From Solidesulfovibrio aerotolerans (GTDB lineage Bacteria > Desulfobacterota > Desulfovibrionia > Desulfovibrionales > Desulfovibrionaceae), in contig NZ_WVUD01000009.1 in assembly GCF_009856865.1 (NCBI RefSeq), positions 61,869 through 125,868 on the forward strand: a DNA stretch of 64,000 nucleotides, written 5' to 3'. The notes below the pieces were generated by a model, which saw only the letters and a list, made by a program, of their open reading frames with translations, ran no database searches and was not told where the DNA came from. Both the position numbers and the translations under genes were made by a program. This document shows positions 26,801 through 36,433 of this stretch, piece after piece. Position 1 is the stretch's first letter, and each line of letters opens with the position of its first letter.

Positions 26801-29175
26801 TCATCGACGGCCGCGCCGTCTCCGTGCCCAAGGGAACCATGGTCATCGAGGCGGCCGAGCGCCTGGGCATCATGATCCCGCGCTTTTGCTGGCATAAGGC
26901 CCTGGGTGCCGCCGGTGCCTGCCGGATGTGCGCCGTCATGTTTACGGCCGGTCCGGTCAAGGGCCTGGAAATGAGCTGCATGACCCCGGCCGCCGACGGC
27001 ATGGTGGTGGAGACGTTTCACCCCGAGGCGGTCGCCTTTCGGCGCAGCATCATCGAACTGCTCATGGTGAACCATCCCCATGACTGTCCGGTGTGCGACG
27101 AGGGCGGGCATTGCCTGCTGCAAGACGAAACCATCTCCGGCGGCCACAGCCTGCGCCGTTTTCCCGGGCGCAAGCGCACCTATCTCGACCAGAACCTGGG
27201 GCCGTTTATCCAGCACGAGATGAACCGCTGCATCCACTGCTACCGCTGCGCCCGGTTTTATCAAGAATACTGCGGCTACCGCGATTTCGGCCCCATGCAA
27301 AACGCCAACCGGGTCTATTTCGGCCGCTTCGACGACGGTGCCCTGGAAAATCCCTTTGCCGGCAATTTGGCCGATCTGTGCCCCACCGGCACGCTCACCG
27401 ACAAGCCGGCCCGGTTCGTCTCGCGGCGCTGGGATTGCCTGCGCGCCCCGTCGGTGTGCCTGCATTGTTCGCTTGGCTGCAACGTTACGGCCCTGTCCCG
27501 CTACCGCCGGGTGGCCCGCATCGAGGCCCGGGAAAACGCCGCTGTAAACGGCTCGTTTATCTGCGACCGGGGCCGGTTTTCCGCCGGCTACGAAGCCATT
27601 CCCGAACGGCCGCGCTCGGCCAGACTCGACGGCAACGCCGTCCCGGCCATCGAAGCCGAGACGGCACTGGCCGCCCGGCTGGCAGCGCTCGCCGAAAAGC
27701 ACGGCCCTGGCAGCATCGCCATCCTCGGCGGGCTGCGCTCCACCATGGAAACCCAGGCCGCCGGTATCGCCCTGGCCCAGGCCGCCGGCTGGCGCGCACC
27801 GGCCTTTTTCGCCACCCGGACAGAGCAGGCCGCAACCCAGGCGGCGCTTGCCGTCCTCACCCCGCCTCGGGCGCGTTCCCTGGCCGAGATAGGCAAGGCC
27901 GACGCCGTGCTGGTCCTGGGCGTTTCACCCCTTTTCGATGCGCCCATGTTGGCGCTGGCCCTGCGACAGGCCAGCCGGGCCGGGGCAAAAATCATCGTGG
28001 CCGATCCCAGGCCCGTGGCCCTGCCGCTGCCCTTTACCCATCTGCCCGTGCCCCCGCGCCAGTTCCCGGCCGTGCTGGCCGTGGCCACCGGCTCCCCGGA
28101 CGCGGCCGCTGCCGCCGCCCAAAAGCGCCTGCCCTTTGCGCCCGAACTGTGGCCTGGCCTGGAAACCGCCGCCAAAGCCCTGGCCGCGGCCAAGCGCCCG
28201 GCCCTGGTGTTCACCCCGGGGCTGGCCGCCGCCCTGCCGGACGACGACCGCTTGGGCCTGTTCCCGGTGCTGGCCCAGGCGAGCAGCGCCGGGGCGGCGC
28301 TGCTCGCCCCCACCGACGCCCCTGGTCTGGACGAACTGGCCGCAGACGTGGCCGCCGGCCGCGTCAAAGGCCTTGTCGTGGTCGAGGCCGACCTGTTTGC
28401 CGCTGCCCCGGGGCTGGCCGCTGTTCTGGGCAAACTCGACCTGCTGGTGGTGCTCGATTATCTGCCAACGCCGACCGTGGCCGCTGCCCATATTGTTTTG
28501 CCCACCACGACCATTTTTGAATCCGGCGGCATCCTGGCCGCCAGCGACGGCCGGCTCCAGGCCGCTTCCCCGGTCCAATCCCCGGGCGACCCCGTGGCCC
28601 GCGACGGGGCAGGCAGCCATCCGCCCCGGGCCTTTGACCGGCCGCTGCCCGGCACGGACCCGGCCCCGGCCGCCTTCCTTCTGGACCGTTTGGCCCGGGG
28701 GCTGGGCCTGACCCTGCCCCGGGAGCCGCTGGCCGCTCTGGCCGCCGCCATCCCGGCCCTGGCTGGTCTTGATTTGGCCGCCTTGCCCCAGGACGGCTTG
28801 CGCCCGGCCTTTGCCGGGTTGGCCGCGCCCCTACCGGCCCCGCTGCCCCTCTCCGCCGAATCCGGACTGGCCGTAATTTATACCGATGCCCTGTTTGCCA
28901 CGGACGAACCCGGCCGGTATGCGCCCCTGGCCCAAGCCCAGACCCAGGCCGGCCCGCCGGTCCTCCTGCTCCATGCCGACGACGCCGCCGCCCTGGGGCT
29001 GGCCGACGGATTGGCTGACGGGCTGGCTGTGTCCCTCGAATGCGGCAACCGCCTCGTGCCGGCCACGCTGCATCTCTCCCGGGCCATGGCCCGGGGCGTG
29101 ATCGTGGTCCCCCGTGTGCCGGACTTGGCCGGCCTGCCCCCCATCCTTGGCCCGTGCGGCCTGCGTCGGAGATAG
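26788..29175 (+). CDS. nuoG: NADH-quinone oxidoreductase subunit G
   Basis: A 795-residue iron-sulfur subunit. The N-terminal [2Fe-2S] site is FCWHKALGAAGACRMCAV plus SCMTP. The His-ligated N5 site is HPHDCPVCDEGGHCLLQD, and N4 is MNRCIHCYRCARF plus ADLCPTGTL. A further Cys set VCLHCSLGCN ... FICDRGRF matches the extra N7 cluster found in some bacteria. The remaining 500 residues are a molybdopterin-oxidoreductase-like fold that is Ala/Pro-rich and looks degenerate. The ATG at 26788 overlaps the end of nuoF by 13 bp, with GGAGG just upstream. Confidence 0.94.
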   Translation: MPDLIIDGRAVSVPKGTMVIEAAERLGIMIPRFCWHKALGAAGACRMCAVMFTAGPVKGLEMSCMTPAADGMVVETFHPEAVAFRRSIIELLMVNHPHDCPVCDEGGHCLLQDETISGGHSLRRFPGRKRTYLDQNLGPFIQHEMNRCIHCYRCARFYQEYCGYRDFGPMQNANRVYFGRFDDGALENPFAGNLADLCPTGTLTDKPARFVSRRWDCLRAPSVCLHCSLGCNVTALSRYRRVARIEARENAAVNGSFICDRGRFSAGYEAIPERPRSARLDGNAVPAIEAETALAARLAALAEKHGPGSIAILGGLRSTMETQAAGIALAQAAGWRAPAFFATRTEQAATQAALAVLTPPRARSLAEIGKADAVLVLGVSPLFDAPMLALALRQASRAGAKIIVADPRPVALPLPFTHLPVPPRQFPAVLAVATGSPDAAAAAAQKRLPFAPELWPGLETAAKALAAAKRPALVFTPGLAAALPDDDRLGLFPVLAQASSAGAALLAPTDAPGLDELAADVAAGRVKGLVVVEADLFAAAPGLAAVLGKLDLLVVLDYLPTPTVAAAHIVLPTTTIFESGGILAASDGRLQAASPVQSPGDPVARDGAGSHPPRAFDRPLPGTDPAPAAFLLDRLARGLGLTLPREPLAALAAAIPALAGLDLAALPQDGLRPAFAGLAAPLPAPLPLSAESGLAVIYTDALFATDEPGRYAPLAQAQTQAGPPVLLLHADDAAALGLADGLADGLAVSLECGNRLVPATLHLSRAMARGVIVVPRVPDLAGLPPILGPCGLRRR

Positions 29176-29178
29176 GCC

Positions 29179-30168
29179 ATGGACATGCTGCTCGGCGTCG
29201 TCGTCATGCTGGTCAAGATGGCCGTGGTCCTGGGAGTCGCCCTGGGGCTGGCCGCCTATATGATTCTTTTGGAGCGAAAGCTCTTAGGCCGCTTCCAGGT
29301 CCGCTACGGACCCAACCGGGTGGGCTATTTCGGGCTGCTCCAGCCCCTGGCAGATGGCCTGAAAATGCTTCTCAAAGAAGACATCATCCCCGACGGTGTG
29401 GACCGGCGCATTTTTCTCGTGGCTCCGGCCGTGGTGGCCGGCACGGCCCTGGCCGCCTTTGCCGTGGTCCCTTTTGGCGATGGCTTGACGCTTTTCGGCC
29501 ACCGCGTGCCCCAGGTCGTGGTTGATTCCAACGTGGGTTTGCTACTGGTGTTGGCCCTGTCGTCCCTGGCCGTCTACGGTCTGGCGCTGGGGGCCTGGAC
29601 CTCGGATAACAAGTATAGCCTCCTTGGCGGCATACGCGGCGCGGCCCAGATGATCAGCTACGAGCTGGCGCTTGGCCTGTCGCTTGTGCCGGTGGTCATG
29701 CACGCCCGCTCGCTTTCGCTGTCCGACATCGTGGCCGCCCAGGCCGGGCTGCCCTTTGCCCTCCTTGAACCCGTCGCCTTCGTCATTTTCATCATCGGTT
29801 CCCTGGCCGAGACCAAGCGCGTCCCCTTTGATCTGCCCGAGGCCGAAAACGAGCTGCAGGCCGGATTTCACACCGAATATTCCGGCATGCGCTTTGCCCT
29901 TTTCTTCGTTGGCGAATACGTCAACATGGTGCTCCTTGGCGCGGTGACGGCGATTTTCTTTCTCGGCGGCTGGCACGGGCCGTTCCTGCCGCCCATCGTC
30001 TGGCTGGCACTTAAAGTCCTGGCCGTGCCGGTCTTTCTCATCTGGACCCGGGCCTCGCTGCCGCGTCTGCGCTATGACCAGCTCATGGCCCTTGGCTGGA
30101 AGGTGCTCATTCCCCTGGCGCTGCTTAATATTCTCGTCACCGGCGCGCTGCTGGCCGCTGGCGTGTAA
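29179..30168 (+). CDS. nuoH: NADH-quinone oxidoreductase subunit H
   Basis: A 329-residue membrane subunit at the quinone-chamber junction of complex I, with eight or so hydrophobic helices. Diagnostic motifs are ERKLLGRFQVRYGPNRVGYF, LQPLADGLKMLLKED, SYELALGLSLVPV, ETKRVPFDLPEAENEL and AGFHTEYSGMRFALFFVGEY. Conserved acidic loop residues of the E-channel are retained. The start is 3 bp after nuoG. No anomaly is seen. Confidence 0.96.
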   Translation: MDMLLGVVVMLVKMAVVLGVALGLAAYMILLERKLLGRFQVRYGPNRVGYFGLLQPLADGLKMLLKEDIIPDGVDRRIFLVAPAVVAGTALAAFAVVPFGDGLTLFGHRVPQVVVDSNVGLLLVLALSSLAVYGLALGAWTSDNKYSLLGGIRGAAQMISYELALGLSLVPVVMHARSLSLSDIVAAQAGLPFALLEPVAFVIFIIGSLAETKRVPFDLPEAENELQAGFHTEYSGMRFALFFVGEYVNMVLLGAVTAIFFLGGWHGPFLPPIVWLALKVLAVPVFLIWTRASLPRLRYDQLMALGWKVLIPLALLNILVTGALLAAGV

Positions 30169-30177
30169 GGAAACGGC

Positions 30178-30735
30178 ATGGCAGACAAGAAACAAGGCGT
30201 TGTGGGCGCATTCCTGGACGGCGCGGCCGGTCTCGCCGGCTCTTATGCCGCCACCATGACCCATCTATTCCGTAAGCCCGTTACCGAACAGTATCCCGAA
30301 TACAAACGCCCCCTGCCAGCGCGCACCCGGGGGCGTATCGTGCTCACCCGCTCTCCCGACGGCAAGGAGCGCTGCGTGGCCTGCTACCTGTGTTCCGGGG
30401 CCTGCCCGGTCAACTGCATCTCCATGCAGTCGGAAGTTGGCCCGGACGGCCGGCGGCAGGCCGCCTGGTTTCGCATCAATTTCGCCCGCTGCATCTACTG
30501 CGGCCTGTGCGAAGAGGCCTGCCCCACGCTCGCCCTGCAGCTCACCCCGGAATTTGCCTTTTGCAAGGACGACATCGCCGATTTCGTCTATGAAAAAGAA
30601 CAATTGCTGGTGGAGCACGGCGGCAAGCACCCGGACTACGACTTCTACGCCCATGCCGGCGTGGCTGCCGGCGGCCCCAAGGGCAGCCATATCGGCGAAG
30701 ACGATCCCGTGGACGTCAAAAGCATCTTGCCCTAG
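30178..30735 (+). CDS. nuoI: NADH-quinone oxidoreductase subunit I
   Basis: A 185-residue ferredoxin-like subunit with two [4Fe-4S] sites, RCVACYLCSGACPVNCI and RCIYCGLCEEACPTLAL (N6a and N6b), passing electrons to N2 in the NuoB part of the fusion. The N-terminus (TMTHLFRKPVTEQYPEYKRPL) has the usual amphipathic membrane-surface helix. The start is 9 bp after nuoH with AAGGA upstream. The length is normal for the family. Confidence 0.95.
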   Translation: MADKKQGVVGAFLDGAAGLAGSYAATMTHLFRKPVTEQYPEYKRPLPARTRGRIVLTRSPDGKERCVACYLCSGACPVNCISMQSEVGPDGRRQAAWFRINFARCIYCGLCEEACPTLALQLTPEFAFCKDDIADFVYEKEQLLVEHGGKHPDYDFYAHAGVAAGGPKGSHIGEDDPVDVKSILP

Positions 30736-30744
30736 GACGCGAAT

Positions 30745-31272
30745 ATGACCCCGCTTGGCGCACTTTTTTATCTGCTGGCCGCCGTGCTTCTCGGCGCGGC
30801 TGTTTTGGCCGCCACCCGGCGCAACCCGGTCCATGCCGTGTGCTGCGCCGTGGCCGTCTTTTTAAGTGCCGGCGGCCTCATGGCCGTTTTGGGCGCGCCG
30901 CTCCCTGGCGTGCTCATGGCCGTGGTCTATGCCGGGGCCATCATGGTGCTCTTTCTCTTTATTATCATGCTCTTGGGCCTGACCGCTGGCGACGGCCCGC
31001 TGCCGACCGGCCGGCTTGTCGTGCCGGCCACCCTGGCCGCCGCAACACTGGTGGCCCTTTTCGCCCTGATCGGGGCCGATCCCACCGGTGCGCGTCTCCT
31101 GCCGGCGGCAATGGCCGCTCCGGCCGCCGTGGGACGCGTCCTTTTCGACACCTACTGGCTGGCGGTGGAAGCCGTCTCCATCCTGCTCTTTGCCGCCCTG
31201 GCCGCCGCCCTGCTCCTGGGCCGGGGCCGGTCCGGCGGCCGGGCGCAACCTACCGGAGGTCCGGCCGCATGA
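30745..31272 (+). CDS. nuoJ: NADH-quinone oxidoreductase subunit J
   Basis: A 175-residue membrane subunit with five hydrophobic helices. The start AALFYLLAA-type helix is followed by TRRNPVHAVCCAVAVFLSAGG, and the conserved third helix is LMAVVYAGAIMVLFLFIIMLLGL, containing the pi-bulge region (VYAGAIMVLFLF) important for coupling. Its stop overlaps the nuoK start by ATGA, so translational coupling is likely. Confidence 0.93.
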   Translation: MTPLGALFYLLAAVLLGAAVLAATRRNPVHAVCCAVAVFLSAGGLMAVLGAPLPGVLMAVVYAGAIMVLFLFIIMLLGLTAGDGPLPTGRLVVPATLAAATLVALFALIGADPTGARLLPAAMAAPAAVGRVLFDTYWLAVEAVSILLFAALAAALLLGRGRSGGRAQPTGGPAA

Positions 31273-31580
31273 ACGTGCCCCTGTCCCATGTGCTGGCCGT
31301 GGCCGCCGGGCTGTTCGTCATCGGCGGCGTCATGGCCGCCTCCCGGCGTTCCATCCTTTTAATCCTTATCGGCGTGGAATTTATGCTCACAGCCGGCAGT
31401 ATTGTCTTTGCCGGCGCGGCCCTGGCCTGGGGCAACATCGACGGCCAGGCCGCCATCATCATCGTCATGGGGCTGGCCGCAGCCGAGGCCGGCCTGGGGC
31501 TGGCCCTGCTGGTCCACGGCCGACGCGGCGGCGGCTCCGTCGATGCCGACGGCTACGCCCGGCTGGGAGGCGATGCATGA
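31269..31580 (+). CDS. nuoK: NADH-quinone oxidoreductase subunit K
   Basis: A 103-residue subunit with three transmembrane helices. The conserved Glu of helix 2 is in ILIGVEFMLTAGSIVF, and helix 3 is GQAAIIIVMGLAAAEAGLGLAL with the second Glu in A-A-E-A; these are the proton-path Glu of MrpC-like subunits. It overlaps nuoJ (ATGA) and nuoL (ATGA). GGAGGT precedes the ATG. Confidence 0.94.
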   Translation: MNVPLSHVLAVAAGLFVIGGVMAASRRSILLILIGVEFMLTAGSIVFAGAALAWGNIDGQAAIIIVMGLAAAEAGLGLALLVHGRRGGGSVDADGYARLGGDA

Positions 31581-33442
31581 CCACCCTGGTTGCCCTCATG
31601 CTGTTTTTCCCCCTGGCCGGAGCCGTGCTCCAGGCCGCCTTTTCCCGCTCGCTCTCCCGCGCGGCCTCGGGCACGCTGGCCGCCTTGGCCATTGCCGCCT
31701 CCCTGGCCGCCGCCCTGGCCGCCGTGTGGAACCTGGGTGTCGCCCCCCACGAAATTACCCTTGGCCAATGGCTGGCCTTTGACGGCTTTTCAGCAAACTT
31801 CTCCATCCTTTACAACCGCCTGGCGGGCCTTATGACCGTCACGGTCACCTTCGTGGCCCTTTTGATCCACCTCTATTCCGCCATCTACATGCGCGAGGAC
31901 ACATCCTTTGCGCGCTATTTCTGCTATTTGAATTTATTCGTCTTTTTCATGCTCATCATTGCCCTGGCCGACGATCTGGTCTTTCTCTTCATGGGCTGGG
32001 AGGGCGTGGGCTTTTGCTCCTTTGCGCTCATCGGCTTTTGGCACGAGGAACTGCCCAACGTGGACGCCGGGCGCAAAGCCTTTCTCATGACCCGGGTGGG
32101 TGATCTGGGCTATGTGGCCGCTTTGGCTATCGTGATCGCCGCCTCGGGCAGCGCCTCCATAACCGGGCTTACCGCCCAGATCGACGCCATGCCAACGGCC
32201 ACGGCAACGCTCATCGGCTTTCTCTTTCTCTTTGCCGCCTGCGGCAAATCCGCCCAATTGCCGTTGTCCTCCTGGCTGCCCGACGCCATGGCCGGCCCGA
32301 CACCCGTCTCGGCCCTTATTCACGCCGCCACCATGGTAACAGCCGGCGTCTATCTGCTCATGCGCCTGGAACCGCTGCTGGCCATTGCCCCGGACGTCGG
32401 GGCCACGGCCGCAGTCATTGGCGCGGCCACGGCCCTTTATGGTGCGGCCTGCGCCATGGGCCAGCGCGACGTCAAACGCATCCTGGCCTATTCCACCATA
32501 AGCCAGGTGGGCTATATGTTCCTGGCCGCCGGCTGCGGCGACGTGTCCGGGGCATTTTTCCATCTGCAAGCCCACGCCTTTTTCAAATCCCTGCTCTTTA
32601 TGGTGGCCGGCATCATGATCCAGGCCGCCCATGAAGAGCATGACATCTTTCGCATGGGCGCGCGCCTGCGCCGGGCCATGCCGGGCCTTTTTCTCCTTTT
32701 CGCCTGCGGCGCGGCCGCCCTGTCCGCCCTGCCCCTGACCTCGGGCTATTTCAGCAAAGGCCGCACCCTGGCCGACGCCATCGCCCATCCCGGCCCGGCC
32801 TATCTGCTCGCCTTCATCCTCGGGGCCGTGGCCGCGTTTTTAACGGCCGTGTACGTCTTTCGCTTGTGCTTCGTGGCCTTTTTCAGTGATCCGGCCGATC
32901 CGGCCCGTCTGCTGTCGGACCCGGAACTGGCCCGCATGGAACGCCCCTTGTGGCCGCTCGCCGCTTTGGCCCTTGGCTACGGCTTCGTCAATCCGCCGGA
33001 ATTCATGGGCCTTAAACCCTGGCTCGATGTCTATCTGGCCGGTACGGTGACACCCCTTCCGCCAAACGTGGAACACGCTGAATTTTTTGTGGAAATGATC
33101 GATGCCGTCCTGGCCGTCAGCGGCCTGCTGCTGGCCTGGCTCCTCTATCGCCCGGCCCGGCACCCGGTCGCCGCCCCGGCCGGGGCGCTCACCGCCGGTC
33201 TTGGCCTGGACGCTTTTTATCGCACCTGGATTGCCGCCCCCTACTGCCGCCTGTCGGCCCGGCTGTGGCGCGGCGTGGACGAAGACATGCTCGATGGCGC
33301 GGCCATGGGCGCGGCGACGGGCCTTCTGACCCTGTCCCGGGTGGCCGCCCGCCTGGGTTCGGCCCGGCCGTCAACCACCCTGACCACACTCCTTGGCGCA
33401 GCCGCAGCGCTGCTCACCTGGCTGGCCCTGCGCCTGACCTAA
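31577..33442 (+). CDS. nuoL: NADH-quinone oxidoreductase subunit L
   Basis: A 621-residue antiporter-like subunit at the distal end of the membrane arm. Motifs: GWEGVGFCSFALIGFWHE (proton-channel Glu), AACGKSAQLPLSSWLPDAMAGPTPVSALIHAATMVTAGVYL (TM7-8 with Lys and His), KRILAYSTISQVGYMF and HLQAHAFFKSLLFMVAG. The C-terminal lateral helix and anchoring segment follow. The ATG at 31577 overlaps nuoK. GGGAGG lies just upstream. No interruptions. Confidence 0.95.
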   Translation: MTTLVALMLFFPLAGAVLQAAFSRSLSRAASGTLAALAIAASLAAALAAVWNLGVAPHEITLGQWLAFDGFSANFSILYNRLAGLMTVTVTFVALLIHLYSAIYMREDTSFARYFCYLNLFVFFMLIIALADDLVFLFMGWEGVGFCSFALIGFWHEELPNVDAGRKAFLMTRVGDLGYVAALAIVIAASGSASITGLTAQIDAMPTATATLIGFLFLFAACGKSAQLPLSSWLPDAMAGPTPVSALIHAATMVTAGVYLLMRLEPLLAIAPDVGATAAVIGAATALYGAACAMGQRDVKRILAYSTISQVGYMFLAAGCGDVSGAFFHLQAHAFFKSLLFMVAGIMIQAAHEEHDIFRMGARLRRAMPGLFLLFACGAAALSALPLTSGYFSKGRTLADAIAHPGPAYLLAFILGAVAAFLTAVYVFRLCFVAFFSDPADPARLLSDPELARMERPLWPLAALALGYGFVNPPEFMGLKPWLDVYLAGTVTPLPPNVEHAEFFVEMIDAVLAVSGLLLAWLLYRPARHPVAAPAGALTAGLGLDAFYRTWIAAPYCRLSARLWRGVDEDMLDGAAMGAATGLLTLSRVAARLGSARPSTTLTTLLGAAAALLTWLALRLT

Positions 33443-33458
33443 CGCACCCGGAGCACCC

Positions 33459-34952
33459 ATGCGGCAATTGCCCTGGCTCTCTTTACTCATCTTCTGGCCC
33501 CTGGTGGCCGCGTGTTGCCTGCCCCTGTCCCGGGGCGACGCCACTGCCTGTCGCCGCTTTGCCTTGCTGGCCGCCCTGGGCGAGCTGGCCCTGGCCGGGC
33601 TTATTGCCGTCCTTTTCGCCGGCCCCCAGCCGGATCTGCCCGTCATCGAAGACCTGGCCTGGATACCGAGCCTCGGCATCCGCTACAGCCTGTCCCTGGA
33701 CGGCCTGAGCCTTATTTTCGTGGTGCTCACAGCGCTTATCGGCGTGTGCTGCATGGTCGCCTCCCGCCACGACGACGCCAAGCGCCCGGCCCTGTACTAC
33801 GCGCTCATCCTGGCCGCCCTTTCCACGGTCCAGGGCATTTTTTTGGCCTCGGATCTTTTTCTCTTTGCGCTGTTCTGGGAAGCCCAGCTCATCCCGGTCT
33901 TTTTCCTCATCGGCATCTTCGGCCACGGCGACCGGATGCGGGTGGCCATCAAATTCTTTCTTTTCTCGGCCACCGGCGGGCTGCTCATGTTTTTAGCCGT
34001 CATTGCCCTCGGCATCCTGGCCGCCAACGGCCCCACCGGACCGACCTTTGCCCTTACGGACCTGACCCACGCCGCCGTGCCCGTAACGGTCGGCCGCTGG
34101 CTCTTTGCCGCCTTTGTCCTGTCCTTTGCCATCAAAATCCCCCTCGTGCCCGTCCACATGTGGCTCCCCGACGCCCATACCGAAGCGCCCACAGCCGGCA
34201 GCCTCATCCTGGCCGGGTTGCTCCTCAAAACCGGCGGCTATGCTCTCATCCGCTTCGCCCTGCCCCTTTTCCCCGAGGCCGCCCACACCTTTGCCCCGCT
34301 GCTGACGGCGCTTGGCATCATCGGCCTTTTTTACGCCTCGGCCGTGGCCCTGGCCCAGGAGGACGTCAAGCGGCTGATCGCCTATTCGAGCATCGGCCAT
34401 ATGGGGCTGGCCGTGGCCGCCATTGTCTCGGGCAGCCGGCTGGCGCTGGGCGGAGCCGTGGTCCTCATGGTCAGCCACGCCCTGACCTCGGGGGGCCTTT
34501 TTTCCCTGGCCGGCATGATCGGCGAACGGCTTGGCAGCCGACGTTTCGAGATTTTGGGGGGACTGTGGAACAAGGCCCCGCGCTTTGGCGCGGCCTTTCT
34601 CTTCTGCATCCTGGCCTCGGCCGCCCTGCCCGGACTGTCGGGCTTTGTGGGCGAAGCCATGATCGTTTTCGGCCTGTTTAAAACGCACATCTGGGTCGGC
34701 GTCCTGGCCGTGGCCGGCATGGCCGTGACGTTGGTCTATCTGCTGCGGCTGGCCCGGGACACGCTCTTCGGCCCGGCCCGCTCCCCTTTGCCCTTTGCTG
34801 ATCTGAACGCCCGGGAAACGGCGCTTTTGTGCGCCCTGGCCGTTTGCATCCTGCTCCTGGGGCTTTTCCCCGGTCCGGTGCTGTCCCTGGCCGCCGGTCC
34901 CCTGGATTCCATCGCCGGGCTTGTCTGGCCGGCCGCAACCCCGGGTCTGTGA
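33459..34952 (+). CDS. nuoM: NADH-quinone oxidoreductase subunit M
   Basis: A 497-residue antiporter-like proton-pumping subunit. Motifs: SLDGLSLIFVVLTALIGV, LFALFWEAQLIPVFFLIGIFGH (channel Glu), AFVLSFAIKIPLVPVHMWLPDAHTEAPTAGSLILAGLLLKTGGYAL split over TM7-8, and DVKRLIAYSSIGHMGL. About 14 hydrophobic helices are visible. It starts 16 bp after nuoL and is followed by nuoN. No anomaly. Confidence 0.95.
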   Translation: MRQLPWLSLLIFWPLVAACCLPLSRGDATACRRFALLAALGELALAGLIAVLFAGPQPDLPVIEDLAWIPSLGIRYSLSLDGLSLIFVVLTALIGVCCMVASRHDDAKRPALYYALILAALSTVQGIFLASDLFLFALFWEAQLIPVFFLIGIFGHGDRMRVAIKFFLFSATGGLLMFLAVIALGILAANGPTGPTFALTDLTHAAVPVTVGRWLFAAFVLSFAIKIPLVPVHMWLPDAHTEAPTAGSLILAGLLLKTGGYALIRFALPLFPEAAHTFAPLLTALGIIGLFYASAVALAQEDVKRLIAYSSIGHMGLAVAAIVSGSRLALGGAVVLMVSHALTSGGLFSLAGMIGERLGSRRFEILGGLWNKAPRFGAAFLFCILASAALPGLSGFVGEAMIVFGLFKTHIWVGVLAVAGMAVTLVYLLRLARDTLFGPARSPLPFADLNARETALLCALAVCILLLGLFPGPVLSLAAGPLDSIAGLVWPAATPGL

Positions 34953-34965
34953 GCGAGGACCAGCC

Positions 34966-36354
34966 ATGACCGCGCAGCTTGTCTTGTATTTTCCCCACCT
35001 GTCCCTGGCCCTCGGGGGGCTGGTCATCCTGCTCGCCGCCTGTTTGCGCCGCACCCCGGCAACCCTTTTTCCGATCCTGGCCGGCGTCTTTGCCGCCCTG
35101 CCGGGGCTGTGGTCCCTGGCCGGGCCGACCGGGGCCAGCGGCATCGGCTGCTATTACGCCGGCCTGCTCTCGGTCATCACCCTGGCAACGGTGGCGCTCA
35201 CCGCCCGCTACGCCGCCCGCCGGGGCTTTGCCGGCGACGCCCTCTACGGGCTCGTCCTGTGGTCGGCGCTTGGTATGCTGCTGCTCGCCGCCTCCGACGA
35301 CTGGCTCATGCTGATCGTCGGCTTGGAACTGGCATCGCTGTGCCTGTACGCTGTGGTGGCGTCGCGGCTGTCCGATCCGCTGGGGACCGAGGCGGCGCTC
35401 AAGTATTTCCTGCCCGGGGCCATGTCCCTGGCCGTACTCGTCTTCGGCGCAGCCCTGGTCTATGCCGGCTCCGGCAGCCTCATCATTGCCGATTCCCTGG
35501 CAGCCGGCGGTCCCATCGTGTCGGCCGGGCTGGCCCTGGCCCTCATTGGCATTGGCTTTAAACTGTCGCTGGCCCCGGTCCATCTGTGGACCCCGGATGT
35601 CTACCAGGGCGCGCCGGCCCCCATCGCCGCCTTTCTCTCCACCGGCTCCAAGGCGGCCACGGCCGCCGCCCTGCTCCATCTGTGCGCCGAAGCCTCGCCC
35701 GAAGCCCGGGAACTGCTCTGGCCGGCCCTGGCCGGCGTGGCCGGGCTGACCATGGCTGCCGGCAACATCGGGGCGCTGTGCCAGAAAAGTGTCAAACGCA
35801 TCCTGGCCTATTCCTCCATCGCCCAGATGGGCTACATCGCCATGGCCGCCATGGCGGTGAACGACGGGGGCGGCGAAGCGGCGCTTTTTTATCTGGCCGC
35901 GTTTGCGCTTATGGATCTGGGGGCGTTTGGCGCCGTGGGACTGCTCTCGGGCGAGATCGGCGACCGCGACGACGTGACCGCCTACCAGGGCCTTGGCTAC
36001 GTCCACCCCTGGCGGGCCGGGGCCTTGGCCATAAGCCTTTTATCCCTGGCCGGGCTGCCGCCAACGGCAGGCTTTATCGGGAAATTTCTGGTCTTTGGCG
36101 CGGCCCTTCGGGCCGGCTATGTGGGCTTGGCCGCCTTTGGCATCGTCACGGCCGTCATCGGCATCTTTTACGCCCTGCGTGTGGTGGCCGCCCTTTATAT
36201 GCAAAGCGGCGTCGAAGCCCATCCGGCCATCCCAGCCCCGGCCGGACCGGCCGGCGGGCTGGCCTTGGGGGTCATGGCCGCCGGCGTTCTGGCGCTGGGG
36301 TTGTTTCCGCAAAGCCTTCTTGGAGCCATTGCCGCGCTTTTTGGCGGTGGCTAG
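34966..36354 (+). CDS. nuoN: NADH-quinone oxidoreductase subunit N
   Basis: A 462-residue antiporter-like subunit and last gene of the operon. Motifs: LMLIVGLELASLCLYAVVA (channel Glu), ALKYFLPGAMSLAVLVFG, GFKLSLAPVHLWTPDVYQGAP, FLSTGSKAATAAALLHL, KRILAYSSIAQMGYIAMA and LLSLAGLPPTAGFIGKFLVF. The ATG at 34966 follows GCGAGGA and is preferred over in-frame upstream codons. A terminator lies about 30 bp after the stop. Confidence 0.95.
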   Translation: MTAQLVLYFPHLSLALGGLVILLAACLRRTPATLFPILAGVFAALPGLWSLAGPTGASGIGCYYAGLLSVITLATVALTARYAARRGFAGDALYGLVLWSALGMLLLAASDDWLMLIVGLELASLCLYAVVASRLSDPLGTEAALKYFLPGAMSLAVLVFGAALVYAGSGSLIIADSLAAGGPIVSAGLALALIGIGFKLSLAPVHLWTPDVYQGAPAPIAAFLSTGSKAATAAALLHLCAEASPEARELLWPALAGVAGLTMAAGNIGALCQKSVKRILAYSSIAQMGYIAMAAMAVNDGGGEAALFYLAAFALMDLGAFGAVGLLSGEIGDRDDVTAYQGLGYVHPWRAGALAISLLSLAGLPPTAGFIGKFLVFGAALRAGYVGLAAFGIVTAVIGIFYALRVVAALYMQSGVEAHPAIPAPAGPAGGLALGVMAAGVLALGLFPQSLLGAIAALFGGG

Positions 36355-36386
36355 GGTCGCTTGATTCTCGCAAGCCGAAAAAACCG

Positions 36387-36418
36387 AAAAGCCGCCCATT
36401 TCTGGACGGCTTTTCTTT
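36387..36418 (+). terminator. Intrinsic terminator of the nuo operon
   Basis: Stem AAAAGCCG (36387-36394) pairs with CGGCTTTT (36407-36414) around a 12-base loop, followed by CTTTG. It lies between nuoN and the convergent tRNA gene and could serve both directions. Confidence 0.7.
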
Positions 36419-36433
36419 GTGAGTCGAAATATC

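Noticed and set aside
26788..29175. NuoG as a functional molybdenum oxidoreductase
   Set aside because: The molybdopterin-like part is degenerate and Ala/Pro-rich, as in all complex I NuoG proteins; the Cys sets and operon position fix it as NuoG.
34678..36006. Leftward Gln/Gly/Arg-rich frame opposite nuoM and nuoN
   Set aside because: Antisense of conserved complex I subunits; low-complexity composition and no start signal.
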